A DNA stretch of 64,000 nt from Euborellia annulipes (GCA_023213315.1 JAKCPI010028503.1:1-64000); one strand, 5' to 3'; positions 21,304-33,745 are shown, counted from the first letter of the stretch. Translations and numbers: made by a program. Notes: generated by a model from the sequence alone, not told the origin.

Positions 21304-23260
21304 TTAACATTTATTAACTCAGAATGCCGAAAAAAGTAGAAATCTCCGAGAGTTGAACCTTGGATTTGACGATATATACACAGTATGCCCTACTACTAGA
21401 CTACAACACAGCACTCGGTTAATTGAGTTTGTTAGAATGCTAATTTCGGCTATCTGAGGTAAAATTTTAGCTTCTGGTGCCAAAGAGTTCGCATCCCGTC
21501 TCAGGCGAGAAACTTAAATTGGATACCAATCAATTGAAATAAATAAGAAAGGAGTCTAAATGGCCTCCGATGGCGAAAAATACTTTAAAAAAATAAAAAA
21601 TAAATTAAATGTATTATCTTAACGGCCATCTATATTTTATTCATAGTTTATTGGTTAAATAAATTTTTTCTGTTCGAGACGGGATGCCTAAAACAAGAAG
21701 TAAAATTATTAAGATTATGAAAGAAGAAATCCTTCAAGGAATAAAGAATCATTTCCTATTTCATCATCCAAGGGTGGAAACTTGAATTATTTAATATATT
21801 TGCAAATGAAATGGCGAATATAAATATAAAGAAAACAAAATCGAAGTTTGCTCCTTTATAGTGTTACTCTTTAGAGAATAGGACACACAATTCTGTCAGT
21901 ATGTAATTAATATTATAACATGTTTATGTCATAACGAATGTCACCCCAAATACATTGCAAATTCAAAGTGAAATGCCTTAATAATAATTACATTTAGTAA
22001 CTTTGTTGGGTTGAAAAGCATCACAAACATACAATACTTGTATTAGAGGAAATTTATTAATTCACTTTAAAAACTAGATATCAAGCAGTTTTGTATGAAT
22101 GGCACAATTTTGTTTTTAATAAATAAAGTATTTATAGAATTTAATTAAATATTATTAATATTAAGATGACCGGGCTGGAGCTCGGTGATTTTTTTTCTTT
22201 TTTTTTAAATAAAATTCGAAAAAACTAAAAAAGTATTATACGTCAGAAGTAGCCTACTCGAAGTATCCCAATGAGAAAGCCTGGTTTAATTTCATATTGG
22301 TTGAAATAAATCAGAGCGAATTTTTGAGAAAAATTGGAAAAACAAAAAAAGTGCATCAGTAAACTTCTAGTACTCGAAGTCATCCAAAGACGAGATCAAT
22401 CAAATTAGTTTGTTTTGTATACCGCCACTAGGAAATATTTAAAATTTGAAAGAATTCGTCAAAGAGAATATTGAATCTTTATTGGAAATTTTCTAGGTTT
22501 GTACCATGAAAGTTTCCATTAAAAAATATATAATATTTTTTTAAAAATAATGAAATAATCACAAGTAGAAAACGCATGGGTGGGACTTAATATTGTCCTT
22601 CACTGTACATCTGTAAACTTCTAGTACTCGAATTTTCCCAATGATTCATGGTCTAACAATAAGATCAATGGTTTGGTTTTCGTCTTAGGAGATAAAATTT
22701 CTAACAATACAGTAGACGAATTAATCTAAAGTGAAAAAAAAATTTTTTTTGCAAATTCTCCGGAAGTTACTTAACATATTTTCAGATTGCTTCGAGTGGA
22801 AACTGATTGCTTAGAATTCAATATTAATTGAAGAAAGAGTAAAAAAAATCTGATTATTAGCTGTTGGTCTTTATAAGATGCCCCTGCAATTATGCATTCG
22901 GCAACCGTTCATGTTGATCTTACTTAAGCTTGCCTAACCGACAGGCAAACGCAATAGAAGATGAAATGCTATTTAATTATAAAACGTTATTTTGTGAAAA
23001 CCACCTCAAAATGATAAACAATAAATAGATAATTATACTTGTAAATAGCGACAGGTATATTTACTGTATTTATACTATTTGCTATCCAAATGAATTAAAT
23101 AAATATTCATTGGACTGCCCATTCCCCTTAGCTCTTAGGTTATCATTATTGTCATTTGTCAACATCTCTAACCTCTCGGTCATGGGGAGGGGGTTCAGTT
23201 CCCAAGAACACATTTTAAATCGATTAAAGCAAAAAACTAATTTTGGTCAACCAGATACGG
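21304..23260. other. AT-rich stretch with SINE remnants
   Basis: A tRNA-like head on the minus strand lies at about 21330-21415 (B-box-like AAGGTTCAACTCTC). A family-B SINE lies at about 21440-21595 (TTCGCATCCCGTCTC, then ATGGCCTCCGATGGCGAAAA). The rest to 23260 is AT-rich; no gene seen. Confidence 0.4.
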
Positions 23261-23264
23261 TTAA

Positions 23265-23666
23265 GGTGCGGGTCTCGGGGTGCTAATTTTGGGACTTTCC
23301 AGCGGCCACAATTTTGAAGCTATCGACCTCAAATTTTTTTTAAATTAAAGCTATTTAAAATATTTACAACTTATAGAAGCCCTTTTTTTGATTTTCGAAA
23401 AGTAATTTTTTTTTTTTTAGATTAATCTCATTAAATAAATGATATTTTAAAAAAAGGAGCTCTATAAGTTGTAGATAATTAAATTAGTAATCATTATGTT
23501 AAAGAATAATTAATTTTTTGCCTTTAATTATTAGCTGGAAGCTCTAGAATGAAATGGAATTTATCCCATGTATTCCGAATCCTATGGAAAAAACCAACGC
23601 CATCTCTTGCCGCCTAGAGGAACTCGGTAGTCAAAAGCTTTCTAACGACTTTTCGAGACGCGCACC
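23265..23666 (+). mobile_element. TTAA-flanked MITE, copy 1
   Basis: Ends GGTGCGGGTCTCG and CGAGACGCGCACC lie directly inside TTAA (23261-23264 and 23667-23670), as for piggyBac-type insertions. No coding. A second copy is at 30378-30765 in reverse. Confidence 0.8.
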
Positions 23667-23670
23667 TTAA

Positions 23671-24648
23671 ATACTCCACTAACTATAGGAGAAGTGGAAG
23701 TAGTTTATTTATTCAATTTGAAATAAAATATAAAATATTTTAAAACTTTTTTCTTTTATAATTAACTTATAGGATAACCGAGATATGTGGTTGTATATTT
23801 CGGTTCATAAATGAAAAGCTTCCAATAAAATAAAACCTCAAATGGTTGATGTTTTCATAAAATAATTTCTTCCTCTGGCTGCTCACTTCATTTTTTCCCT
23901 CTTTATCAATTATAATTTATTTTAATGCAAAGATAAAATGATTATAGCTAGGTGCTTTTTAATAATTTAAAACAAAAGAATCGTTAAATTGTACATAATT
24001 ACTTTATTGACAATTTCAATTATTTGAACTCAAATATTGACAATGTCATTAGAAATTCGAAATTAATTTGAGTTTTTTTTTTTTTTGTTTTATTATTAAA
24101 AACTTTTTTATCAAGTCCTCTTCTCTTATTGTATTAACGAATATTTATATTTTCAATTAAGTATGGTATGTGACTTTTTAATTCAATAAAAGTTTTTTTG
24201 TAACTATAAATATTTCAGAATATGGTCTCTTAGGACATCACATTTCTCGATTTTATGCAAAATGGGATTGTGAAAATGGATGGACTTTGGAATTAATCTG
24301 ATACAGTAAATATTTGAATGTTTGATGCTGAACAGAACTCAGAAAAAATTGTATGTTTTTTTGTTGGTGGACCAATATTTATATCTTATTTAAATATATA
24401 GATCTCGAAAATTATTATTTTTTATTTATTTATTTTTTTTAGGCGAGTGAAAGAAGTTAATAATGTTTACCAATACCTCGTATAGACCGGCTTCTAATAT
24501 ATTAATCGGGTTTCAAAATATCCAAATAAATTTAAAAACAAAAGACATTAGAAATTAAAAAAATTGTTTTCAACTCGTTATCTCAACTGGACGATTTTAT
24601 GCACAAAGGAACCAAGCGCCATTAACATAAATCTAAGAAATCGATGTA
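23671..24648. other. AT-rich intergenic stretch
   Basis: Poly(T) and poly(A) tracts only. No exon, TIR pair or SINE head recognised. Confidence 0.3.
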
Positions 24649-24656
24649 ATGCTGTG

Positions 24657-24960
24657 CATGGGCGTACCCAGCGAGGGGCAGGGGGGCAGCTGCCCCCCCC
24701 CCCCCCCTAGAAGCAACAAAAAAAAAATTAAATGTTTATAAAGTGATGAAACGAAACAAAATTGGTGGTTGGCGACGGGGAATGATTTTTTTTGTTAGGA
24801 CTCGAGGGTTTTTAGGCCTTTAATTCGAAGGCTTTACCCCTCTATATAAAAAATAGCTATGTCACAATCTGGACGACCATGATCTGCCCCCCCCCCCCCC
24901 TGGACGACCATGATCTGACCATGCCCCCCCCCCCTAGATTTGATCCTGGGTACGCCCATG
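24657..24960. mobile_element. 304-bp hAT-like MITE
   Basis: The ends CATGGGCGTACCCAG and CTGGGTACGCCCATG are inverted repeats flanked by the exact 8-bp duplication ATGCTGTG (24649-24656 and 24961-24968). C-homopolymer tracts lie inside. No coding. Confidence 0.85.
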
Positions 24961-24968
24961 ATGCTGTG

Positions 24969-26081
24969 TATATTTATATCAATTAGTCAATTCCAAGGTA
25001 TAATAAATATTTTTAAAAAGGTATTGGCATCTAAGGCCATTTAAACCAAGTCCTCATATTTTGATTTATTTTCGGGGGTGGAATTTCAACTCCTAAAAGC
25101 CAGCTTAGGGGGGGGGGGAGGCTTCAAATATGTGAAGTTGGTGAAGGAAATGAAAAGCCTTATTTTAATTCTCAAAATGAATTTCATATAACATTAGTAA
25201 ATAAATCGTCAAATTTAAGATATTACATATTATTTACATAAATCAAGTTCTATATGTCGGGCAAATAAATAAATGAAAAAAAAAAGTTTTATATGAAGTT
25301 TTTTTGTGTACATTTTGTAAACTGGATGAACTTTTTCCCACTTTGCTTTTTTTTAATTTCATACAAATCTCATATAGTGTACTTTTTTGGAACCAGCAAA
25401 GCAGATATTTTTTTAAAGAATTGTAAAGGACTGTTTCATAAGAAAGAGGCAGAGAGATTTACATTTGAATATTATTCAACATTGGTTTTAAGTGGTCAGA
25501 GATTAAAAAAAAAAAAAAATTTGACCTAATTTTTCTGCTAATTATTGTTTTTTTACTATTTTTAGTACTTAACTAATAATTAATTTTTCAAAGGATTTTA
25601 TTTTTGGAGTCATAATTAAAAGATTATTAATTCTAATTTAATGGCAATGAATATTTTACAAAATTAAATTTTAATTATAAATCTCTGTTTTAATCATAGG
25701 CATATAAATTAATACAACATCGACTTTAACATAATAATAATATTAAATAATATATATATATATACAGTATATCATATATTATTTTTTACTGCTCTGAAGA
25801 TGGTATTGGCCGAAAGGTGAATAAATTTATGCCTCAGCACAAAAACGAGTTCTTATTATTTCAACATTTTGTGATTTTATAATACCAATTTCAACAAGGT
25901 TTCTTTGCCCTCAAAATACCTCCTTTATAAAACAATCGAATAATAATAATAATATACAAAATTCAAGAATGTTATTTTAAATATGACGGCGAGCGATGTG
26001 AAACGTCCCCCGGAAGCCATCGGTATTTTGTATGTAATATCTATGTAAATAAACCCCTAATGGCCTCATGGCAAAAGGATA
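24969..26081. other. AT-rich stretch with SINE-B tail and a hammerhead-like core
   Basis: A minus-strand SINE-B remnant lies at about 25020-25110. The plus-strand core CTGAAGA-TGGTATTGGCC-GAAA is at 25794-25815. The frame at 25293-25529 has no recognised domain. No gene seen. Confidence 0.35.
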
Positions 26082-27989
26082 AAAAAAAATCTGTTGTGTC
26101 TGGGGGCACAGCACACAATTTTCTCTTACCTTCGGGAATCAAAAGTTGTGTTCTGTGCTTGTCACACCAGATAAAGAGCATCTAAAAAATAATTGATTTT
26201 TGAATTTTAATTAAAATCGTTGGAGCAAAGTTAGAGAAAATTGAAAAAAATAGTGAAAAAGTGCATCAGTAAACTACTAGTACTCTTTGGCCGATTTTGT
26301 TCAAAAGCTTCGTGTCACGTGCCAGGGTGGTGCCTAACTTAAATATAAAATTTCAACCTCGTAGCTCAATTCCTTCATGCTTAAAATTGAACACACAGAC
26401 AGACAGAACAGACCATGTCGCGAAAACCACTTTTTGGACTCAGGGGACCTCAAAATCCATCTAAATTTCGACATCGAATTTTTGACATGAATAAAAAAAA
26501 AAAAAAAAAAAAAAATACAAAAATTTTAAAAAGAGAGTTTAATTTGAAGTTTCTATAATTAGAGAAATATTAAATAAAAAATAAAAATAAATAAAAACTG
26601 AATTTTTTTTAGGCAAATGTCAAAAAGAGGAGCAAAGAGGGGATCGCTTTTCCTGCTTAAGAGGAAAAGAAGCAAGGGAGCTAATATAAGCAGCATTGTG
26701 ATTTGCCAACCCCCATTTTAAGGTAAAATATTTAAATAGCGGAAGATCATTTATCATTTTTGTTTGATAACACAACTGCAAAAAATTTTGCAGTCTTCTT
26801 AGCCTATTTAGAAATACGGCACCCCCCCCCCCCCCTTCACCACCTCTCTAAGCTATTTGGTAGTTAAAACTCCCCCGGAAATAATTTGTATTTTTTCTTG
26901 CATTTAGAATAAAAGAATCCTTCTTATTTCTTCCTGTGGCTGTATGCACCTTAATATTTAACGATGTAGCCATTGATTAATGTTTTGCTTTGTTGCTCTC
27001 TTCTTTCATCTTACAGCATCTAAAATTTCCCTATTCTCAACTCTAAATTATTTAATAAAAGATTGATCTCTAAATATATGAATTGTATATTAAAATAAAA
27101 AGCCAGTGATTTAATCGAAATGAAGATAGAATTGTTTTTCTTTTTAATAGTATGTTATCAAACAAAAATGATAAATGATCTTCCGCTATTTAAATATTTT
27201 ACCTTCAAATGGGGGTTGGCAAATCACAATGTTGCTTATATTAGCTCCCTCGCTTCTTTGCCCCTAAAGCCCAGAAAGCGATCCCCTCGTTGCTCCTCTT
27301 TTTGACATTTGTCAAAAAACTTCCGTTTTTATTTATTTTTATTTTTAATTTAATTTAATTTAATTTCTCTAATTTCTTATAGAAACTTCCAATTAAACTC
27401 TCTTTTTAAAATTTTTGTATTTTTTTGGATTCATGTTTAAAATTCGATGTTGAAATTTTGATGGATATACACGTTTTGAGGTCCCCTGAATCCAAAAAAG
27501 TGGTTTTCGCGACATGGTCTGTCTGTCTTATATGGCCTGAGTTGCCGAAAATACTGTGTGACTGTGAGTGTGAATGAGAAAAAAGTGTGAGCATTAAAAA
27601 AAAAAAACATGGTCTGTCTGTGTGTCTGTGAACAAAATATCTCAAGAACTAAAAGAGCTAGGAAGTTGAAATTTTATATTTAAATTAGGCACCCTCCTAG
27701 CGCGTGAAAATAAGCTTTTAAACAAAATCGACCAAAAAATACTAGTACTTGCACTTTTTAAATTTTTTTTTAGATTTTCTCAAAATTTGTTATAACAATT
27801 TTGATTAAAATTCAAAAATCAATTATTTTTTACATGCTCTTTTAAATGTATATTCTCATTTTGCCCTCAAAATTGTTTGAAGCAGCATTTACTCTTATAT
27901 TTCATAGGAAAGATAGGGGAAATGGTTGCCATGGTAACACAATATAGGCCCTAAATATTTTTCCATTATTATAAATTTTACATCTTGCA
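26082..27989. repeat. 1.9-kb palindrome: two Helentron-like copies head to head
   Basis: A minus copy (26082-26491) and a plus copy (27425-27989) flank inverted arms (about 26515-26775 and 27145-27425) that share CGGAAGATCATTTATC-type blocks and GACATTTGTC. The centre is about 26776-27144. The plus copy has X-box 27925-27938 and carries a SINE-A tail fragment at 27528-27608 inside its microsatellite. Short frames inside are not genes. Confidence 0.75.
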
Positions 27990-28060
27990 TTCTAGGCTTG
28001 TATAACAAGAGTCGCGGGTTCGGACCCCAGGCAGTCCGATGATTTTAGGAAAAATTGTGT
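27990..28060 (+). mobile_element. SINE-A head fragment
   Basis: CGCGGGTTCGGACCCCAGGC (B-box region) and CAGTCCGATGATTTTA follow the truncated Helentron-like copy. Confidence 0.6.
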
Positions 28061-28082
28061 TAAAAAAAAAAACTTCATTAAA

Positions 28083-28200
28083 AAGCCGGGAGGCCTGGCA
28101 ACGGAGTAAACCAACCGTCACCACAATCGTTGCGGTTAAGTGTGCCAAACGCGGCAAAACCTCGGGTGGGTGACCTCGAGAATCAGTGTGTTGAAAAAAT
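28083..28200 (+). mobile_element. 5S-rRNA-like SINE
   Basis: The stretch includes CGTTGCGGTTAAGTGTGCC, then CTCGGGTGGGTGACCTCGAG, arranged like the internal promoter and 3' part of 5S rRNA (GTTAAG...GGGTGACC). Related copies are at 31085-31180, 33600-33745 and, as a 5' fragment, 39725-39790. Confidence 0.5.
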
Positions 28201-28295
28201 AAATATATGTAAATTAAAGTTGAAAAGGGCAATTAAAAAAAAAAATCATGATAAAATAATGTATAACTTACATTCAATTTCGGAGTTTGAAGGTT

Positions 28296-28520
28296 TTTTT
28301 TTTTTAAACACTCACACTTTTTTCTCATTCACACAGTTTTTTCGGCATTTCTGACGATAACTGTTATTTTATGAAAATATTTATTGGGGGTTCAGGCGTT
28401 TCTATTTAAGCCATTTGGTATCCAAATGGCATAAATAAAATCATCGGACTGCCTGGGTCCGAACCCGCGACGTTCGGTATAGAAGTTAGACACGCTACCA
28501 ACTACACCAAGCCCGGGGCG
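28296..28520 (-). mobile_element. tRNA-derived SINE, family A
   Basis: On the minus strand: CTTGGTGTAGTTGGTAGCGT, B-box CGGGTTCGGACCC, GGCAGTCCGATGATTTTATT, the CCATTTGGATACCAAATGG hairpin and the TGTGTGAATG tail. It is one of the best-kept copies. Confidence 0.8.
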
Positions 28521-28673
28521 AGTTTTAAGTGTTAATATGAAAGCATAATAATAAATTAATATCTACTATTAATTAAGCTAAAAAAAAGGAAGTAAATTTT
28601 TATTTATTTTATTACTAAGCAAGCAAAACAAAAACAAAAAAACAAAAGATGAGCGAGTAGCTAAATAATTTAC

Positions 28674-29130
28674 CTGAGAGTGATATCTGGGCTGGCTGGG
28701 CTGAAGAGATCGAAATCGAGACCGAGAAATATCAAAAGAGGGTGGAGGGTTAAAGTTTTTTTTTTGTATGTATGTATACAATCGAGGTATATAGGATGTG
28801 ATGTTAGTGCCCGGTGCACACACACACACACTGGTTTGCTTGCTTTAGGGGAGGTTTTCGACGCGCAGCCGACCCCGGCCACTGAGCCACTGACGGAGGA
28901 AGGGAGGCCCCGAGCCGAGCAAGCAGGCCACCACGCTTGCCCCACTCTTGCACCCTCTTCTCTCTCTCTCTTTCTCTCTGTCGGTACGCCACCACCACCC
29001 CACAGTTACTAGCTCGACTCAACCCTCCTCCTGGACCGAGGAGGAGCTAGCAGGAGCCTCGACCAGAGGTCAAGCTCCCCGACAAATTGACCAGAGAAAA
29101 AATTATCCAGCCAACCCCTTTTTGAAAAGG
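28674..29130 (-). promoter_or_regulatory. GC-rich single-copy segment, possible minus-strand first exon
   Basis: The GC and CpG content is well above the surroundings, and the sequence is not seen elsewhere in the window. On the minus strand it ends with CTCTCAG followed by GTAAATTA at 28673, a plausible donor. CT and CA microsatellites lie inside. Several overlapping frames are open in all directions, as expected for GC-rich non-coding DNA. No downstream coding exon was identified, so the first-exon idea is weak. Confidence 0.3.
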
Positions 29131-29390
29131 AATTAGTAGGGACGTCTCTGACAGAAAAGGGGGAAAAAAAGACAAATCATAAATAATAAAAAAAAGTCAA
29201 TATTCAAGTGTTTATTTTAGCCTTTTATTCATTCCATCAGTACAGGAGTTTGAAATGTTATTTCCTTTTAGGTAGGCCACTGTATTCTATCTATAACTAA
29301 TTTATTTATCAAATAATAATTCAAATCTTTCAAATTCGACGTTTTTTTTTTTTAAACATTTAATAAAACATACAATTTACATTTATTTCT
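29131..29390. other. Short AT-rich spacer
   Basis: No feature recognised between the GC-rich segment and the next Helentron-like copy. Confidence 0.3.
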
Positions 29391-29773
29391 AAAAAATCTG
29401 GTGTGACTCGCGCACAGCACACAACTTTCTCTTACCTTCGGTAATCGAAAGTTGTGTACTGTGCTTGTCACACCAGATTTTTTGTGTCGACATATATTTA
29501 GTTTCCGACAGTACGGAACATTCGTTTTCAAGAAGTAAAATTTATAAGTATGGCAAAATATTTATATTTTGTTACCATGGCAACCATTTCTCCTATCTTT
29601 TCTATGGAGTACAAGAGTAAAGTGGCCTTCAGAAGATTTCAATTGCAAAATGAGAATATACATTTTAAAGAGAATCTGACAAAATGAGAATATACATTTT
29701 ATAGAGAATCTAAAAAATAATTGATTTTTGAATTAAAAAAAAATAATCGTTGGAGCGAATTTAGAGAAAATCG

Positions 29774-29805
<32 letters not shown>

Positions 29806-30132
29806 GAAAATGTGCATCAGTAAAGTACTAGTACTCTTTGGTCAATTTTGTTCAAAAGCTTCGTGTCACGTCCCATGGGGGTGCCTAACTTAAATATAGA
29901 ATTTCAACCTCCTAGCTCTTTTCGTTCTTGAGATATTTTGTTCACAGACACACACACACCCACAGAAACAGACAGACAGACAGTCCATGTCGCAAAAACC
30001 ACTTTTTTGGATTCAGGGGACCTCAAAACGTAAAGATCCATCAAAATCTCGACATCGAATTTTTGACATGAATCCAATACTTTCTCTCTATATATATATT
30101 CTTCATATATACATAGGTAAGAGAAAGTAAAA
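29391..30132 (-). mobile_element. Helentron-like repeat, full-length minus copy
   Basis: Complete, from the 3' hairpin AAAAAATCTGGTGTGAC to GGTAAGAGAAAGTAAAA. The X-box reads GTTACCATGGCAAC at 29571-29584. A 45-bp internal duplication lies near 29655-29710 and a long poly(A) at 29777-29803. Confidence 0.9.
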
Positions 30133-30237
30133 GTTGATAAGAGAAGTGGCTGTTCATCGATTAGAATGATAGACAGGAAGAGAGGATGTCAGCCAAAAGG
30201 AGAGCCTCTATCGAATAAAAATCTCCACTCAGAAGAG

Positions 30238-30270
30238 GTTTCGGGTTCAATTAAATAAATCCATCATCAG
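30238..30270 (-). other. Hammerhead-like core
   Basis: On the minus strand: canonical CTGATGA (30270-30264), a weakly paired 21-nt segment, then GAAAC. Stem II is only GG/CC plus A-T pairs. Confidence 0.35.
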
Positions 30271-30377
30271 TTCTTAAGAGATTATTGGCAATCTCACGGT
30301 CTCAAATGTAAAATGTAATCTCAAAAGTACATTTGAGATTTTATAAAATGTCTCAAGTCAGCAAAATCTTTAGTTAA

Positions 30378-30765
30378 GGTGCGCGTCTCGAAAAAACGTT
30401 AGGACTACCGAGTTACTCTAGGCGGTAAGAGATGGCGTTAGTTTTTCCCATTGGGATACAAGGGATTTATTCCATTTCATTTGAAAGATTCCAGCTAATT
30501 AATTAAGGGTAAAAAATTAATTATTTTTTAACACAATGATTACTAATTTAATTATCTATAAGATATAGAGCGAATTTTTTTAAAATATCTTTTATTTAAT
30601 GCGATTAATCTAAAAGAAAAATTTTATTTTTTCGAGAATCAAAAAAAGGGCTTCTATAAGTTGTAGATATTTTAAATAGCTTTAATTAAAAAAAAATTTG
30701 AGGTTAATAGCTTCAAAATTGTGGTCGCTGGAAACTCCCGAAATTAGCACCCCGAGACGCGCACC
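30378..30765 (-). mobile_element. TTAA-flanked MITE, copy 2
   Basis: TTAA at 30374-30377 and 30766-30769. Ends GGTGCGCGTCTCG and CGAGACGCGCACC are exact inverted repeats. It is the inverse of copy 1, sharing the TAGGCGGTAAGAGATGGCGT block. Confidence 0.85.
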
Positions 30766-30769
30766 TTAA

Positions 30770-31184
30770 ATTAAACCAGATTTCATTTTTATTTTAAATA
30801 AGACCGAGAAAAAGAACATCTTCTATTTAAACAAGAATATCTTACCGGTCCAGCATCGTCAAATATTTATATAATAAATTCCTATTAATTAGAGAATGCA
30901 CACTTTTGTTTCAAAGACATTATATTATCTGGTGCCACCGGTGAAGGGATCGCATCCCGTCCCAGGCGAGAAATTTATTTCAATTGAATTTGATACCAAT
31001 CAATTAATTTGTCATTTGGATGTTGATTATGATTTTGAAATTAGGTGAAAAGTAGTTTGTTAGAAATATTAGTTTATATTAATAAGAATATAGTATCAAT
31101 GATTCTGAGTCTCCGGGTCACCTATCCCGATTTTCACCACTGCTTGGCGTTACTTAACAACACGAATATCGAGGGTTGATATTC
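30770..31184. mobile_element. SINE remnants: family B, then minus-strand 5S-like
   Basis: At about 30930-31020, GGGATCGCATCCCGTCCCAG and the ATTGAATTTGATACCAATCA block mark a family-B SINE. At about 31085-31180 on the minus strand, GTTAAGTAACGCC and ATCGGGATAGGTGACCCGG mark the 5S-like SINE. Confidence 0.5.
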
Positions 31185-31751
31185 ATTCATTTTGTTAGGC
31201 CCGCTTTTGATTAAAAAATGTATCTAATATTGATTTACATAAAATAAAAAGTAAAATTTTCGAGAATTATTAATAAATGGAATTGCAAATTAAAAAAATG
31301 TTTTTTATCCGAAAGTTTAGAGGGGGGGGGGGATGTTTTCCTGAAAAGGTAATTCCCCCAAATGATCAAAGCAAAAGTTCACCACCATTGGGATTTCATT
31401 TATAAATTATAAATATTTATTAATTATTTTTAATTAAAATAAGGAGAAAACTTTTTTTAACATGGAGGATTAGGATGATATATATGTATCAACCTTCATT
31501 ACTAGCTTAATAGTTACATGGAATTTGGGTTCGATTTTTTTTATTTATCTGCCACCTAAAATAGGGTTAGAGAATTTTTTATATAAAAGGGCAAATTCCT
31601 TTGTGGTACAGAACCGAATCTTCGAACAACTGTTTCCTGAGTAAAACTTAAGAATATTCAATATTTATTTTCTTTAATAATAAAAAAAAAAATTAAACAA
31701 TTAAGTTAACAATGATCTCTCCTTTACTCCCTTCTCTCTATATGTATATAA
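31185..31751. other. AT-rich intergenic stretch
   Basis: A G-homopolymer at 31322-31332; otherwise no feature recognised. Confidence 0.3.
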
Positions 31752-31849
31752 AAAAAAAATCTGGTGTGATAGGTCGCACAGCACACAACTTCCTCTTACC
31801 CTTCGTCAAGAGAAAGTTGTGTACTGTGCTTTTCACATCAGATTTTTTG
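31752..31849 (+). mobile_element. Solo Helentron-like 3' hairpin
   Basis: AAATCTGGTGTGAT...CACATCAGATTTTTT forms one long hairpin with the inner ACACAACTT/AAGTTGTGT stem. No body is attached. Confidence 0.7.
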
Positions 31850-33590
31850 TGCCCTTACCCACCTAAGTTCCAAACTTGACCACGCGATTCCTAGATGGCG
31901 CTGAGCTACGAATGGATTTATTATGATTTTTTTTAATATACTACGTGAATAAAAATTATTAAACTAATTATTTCAGAAAATTAAGAAAGAAAGAAAGATT
32001 TTTTTAATCTCTCTCAAAAGATTTAAAAAAAAAAAAATACTTGATATTTTAATTAAAAAGAACGAAAAACATTTCTAAAGAAATCTCTTACTCTATAATT
32101 GATATAATCAGTTCATTTTTTGAAAAGAAATATTTTTGGTACAAGAAAAGAGAAAAGAAATGTTTTTTTTTTAATAAATAAATAAGTTTATTAATTGGCC
32201 TGGCCTGTCAAGATAGAGCGAATGTTGTTCCAGAAACGGAGCCTGCTCAGAAAAAAGGACGACTGATATCCAATTTTCTGTGTTTAATAGATCTATAAAT
32301 CTATTATTTTCCTTTCATTTTATGTGACATAATGTCAGATTTATACCAAAAGGTTTGAGGCGCCTTTAGTGGTTAAAGCTGACTTTAATCTGACTCCTGA
32401 GCTTTAAATAAAATTATTTTATAGTTTTTCCATTTATAAAGGCATTAAGAAATTTGCCATTTCGGTTTATAATTGTGTTTCAAAAACTTTTAAATAGAAA
32501 GAGGTTTCTATATTTCATTATGATAATTTACGCTAACGAACTGTATGAATTGACCAATATGAATTTGAAATTAACCTCTTATATGAAAATTTTTAAATTT
32601 TAGTTGTTAATATAAATGTAATAACCTAAAAATTATTACAAATATTTTTGTAAAATCATTTGTTGTTTAATCATTGCAAGAAATAACCACCCATCCCCTC
32701 TCAATTTCGGGTATTATTACCATCATTTAACGCAAACGATTTTACTTTATACTTTATTCAAGACAAACCTGTCTGCAACCATAACAACAGCCATCTTCAG
32801 TGCCAATGAAAGTTTCTTAAGGTGTCCCTGTCATGTATATAATAGTAGGTATTGAGAAGATTCTGATCTGGTGAGAATATCGTAATTCGTATTTCCGATG
32901 TATAATAATAGGATAGTTTTGAATAGGAAGAACCGGCTTAGAGCGAACGACAAAATTCTTCAACCCTTTCGGTATAAATCTGACACCTTAAGAGACTTTC
33001 ATTGGCACTGAAGATGGCGGCTGTTATGGTTTTATTCAGTAATAAAGGTTGAAGTTTTATTAATTTTTCTCTCGGCTGTTGAGGTATATATATTTGGCTA
33101 CCGGGGTACCTTAATATTTAAAGAAAAGATTTGAAAGGTACCCTTGACAAATCAAATTTTTCTATTAGGCTATATGGCCTTTAGAGTAGAAACGGGGAAA
33201 TAAGTCCCACACCCTTCCAAACAAAATAAGAAGCTTTAGGAATAATAAAAAAAAAAATCAATTCCAACTTTCCAAGATAGTTTTATGGTGATTTGAAACA
33301 CTTGAGAGATAAACCATCCCATCAATTTAACAGCATTATTTTAAATCAATAGCGAAGGATGCAAACATCCTTTTAGAAGGAATTTATAATAGAAAATTGA
33401 AGAATAAAAAGCGAGCATATTAAGAGATAGCATATGTGTTCCATTGTAACGTCTATCCCCTCTCCCCCACCACCACCTACGCTCCATATCTTTAATATAT
33501 ATTTATATATTGAAACATTTATTATATGGACCTATATATAACAGTTATGTGTGTGTTCTAAAATACATAGTGCACAACAATAGTTACAAT
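31850..33590. other. AT-rich stretch with a foldback repeat
   Basis: At 32795-32830 and 32980-33050, ACAGCCATCTTCAGTGCCAA and its complement TTGGCACTGAAGATGGCGGC form inverted arms. The rest is AT-rich. No gene recognised. Confidence 0.4.
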
Positions 33591-33599
33591 CTTGTTCTT

Positions 33600-33745
33600 G
33601 GGAAATGAACAGGTTCGTCAGCGGAATTGGCAAGAAAAAATAATAACAACCGCCACAAAGAACGTGCTGTTAAGCAGGTCTAAGAAGTGTGGAAAATCGG
33701 GATAGGTGTCTCCCGAAAAACAAGACTGAAATATTTGTAAACTCT
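33600..33745 (+). mobile_element. 5S-rRNA-like SINE
   Basis: TGCTGTTAAGCAGGTCTAAG, then AAAATCGGGATAGGTGTCTC, the same 5S-like order as at 31085 (minus) and 28083. Confidence 0.5.

Noticed and set aside
28680..29022. Overlapping 70-110-residue frames in the GC-rich segment
   Set aside because: All frames on both strands are open because GC-rich sequence lacks stop codons; none has a recognisable domain.
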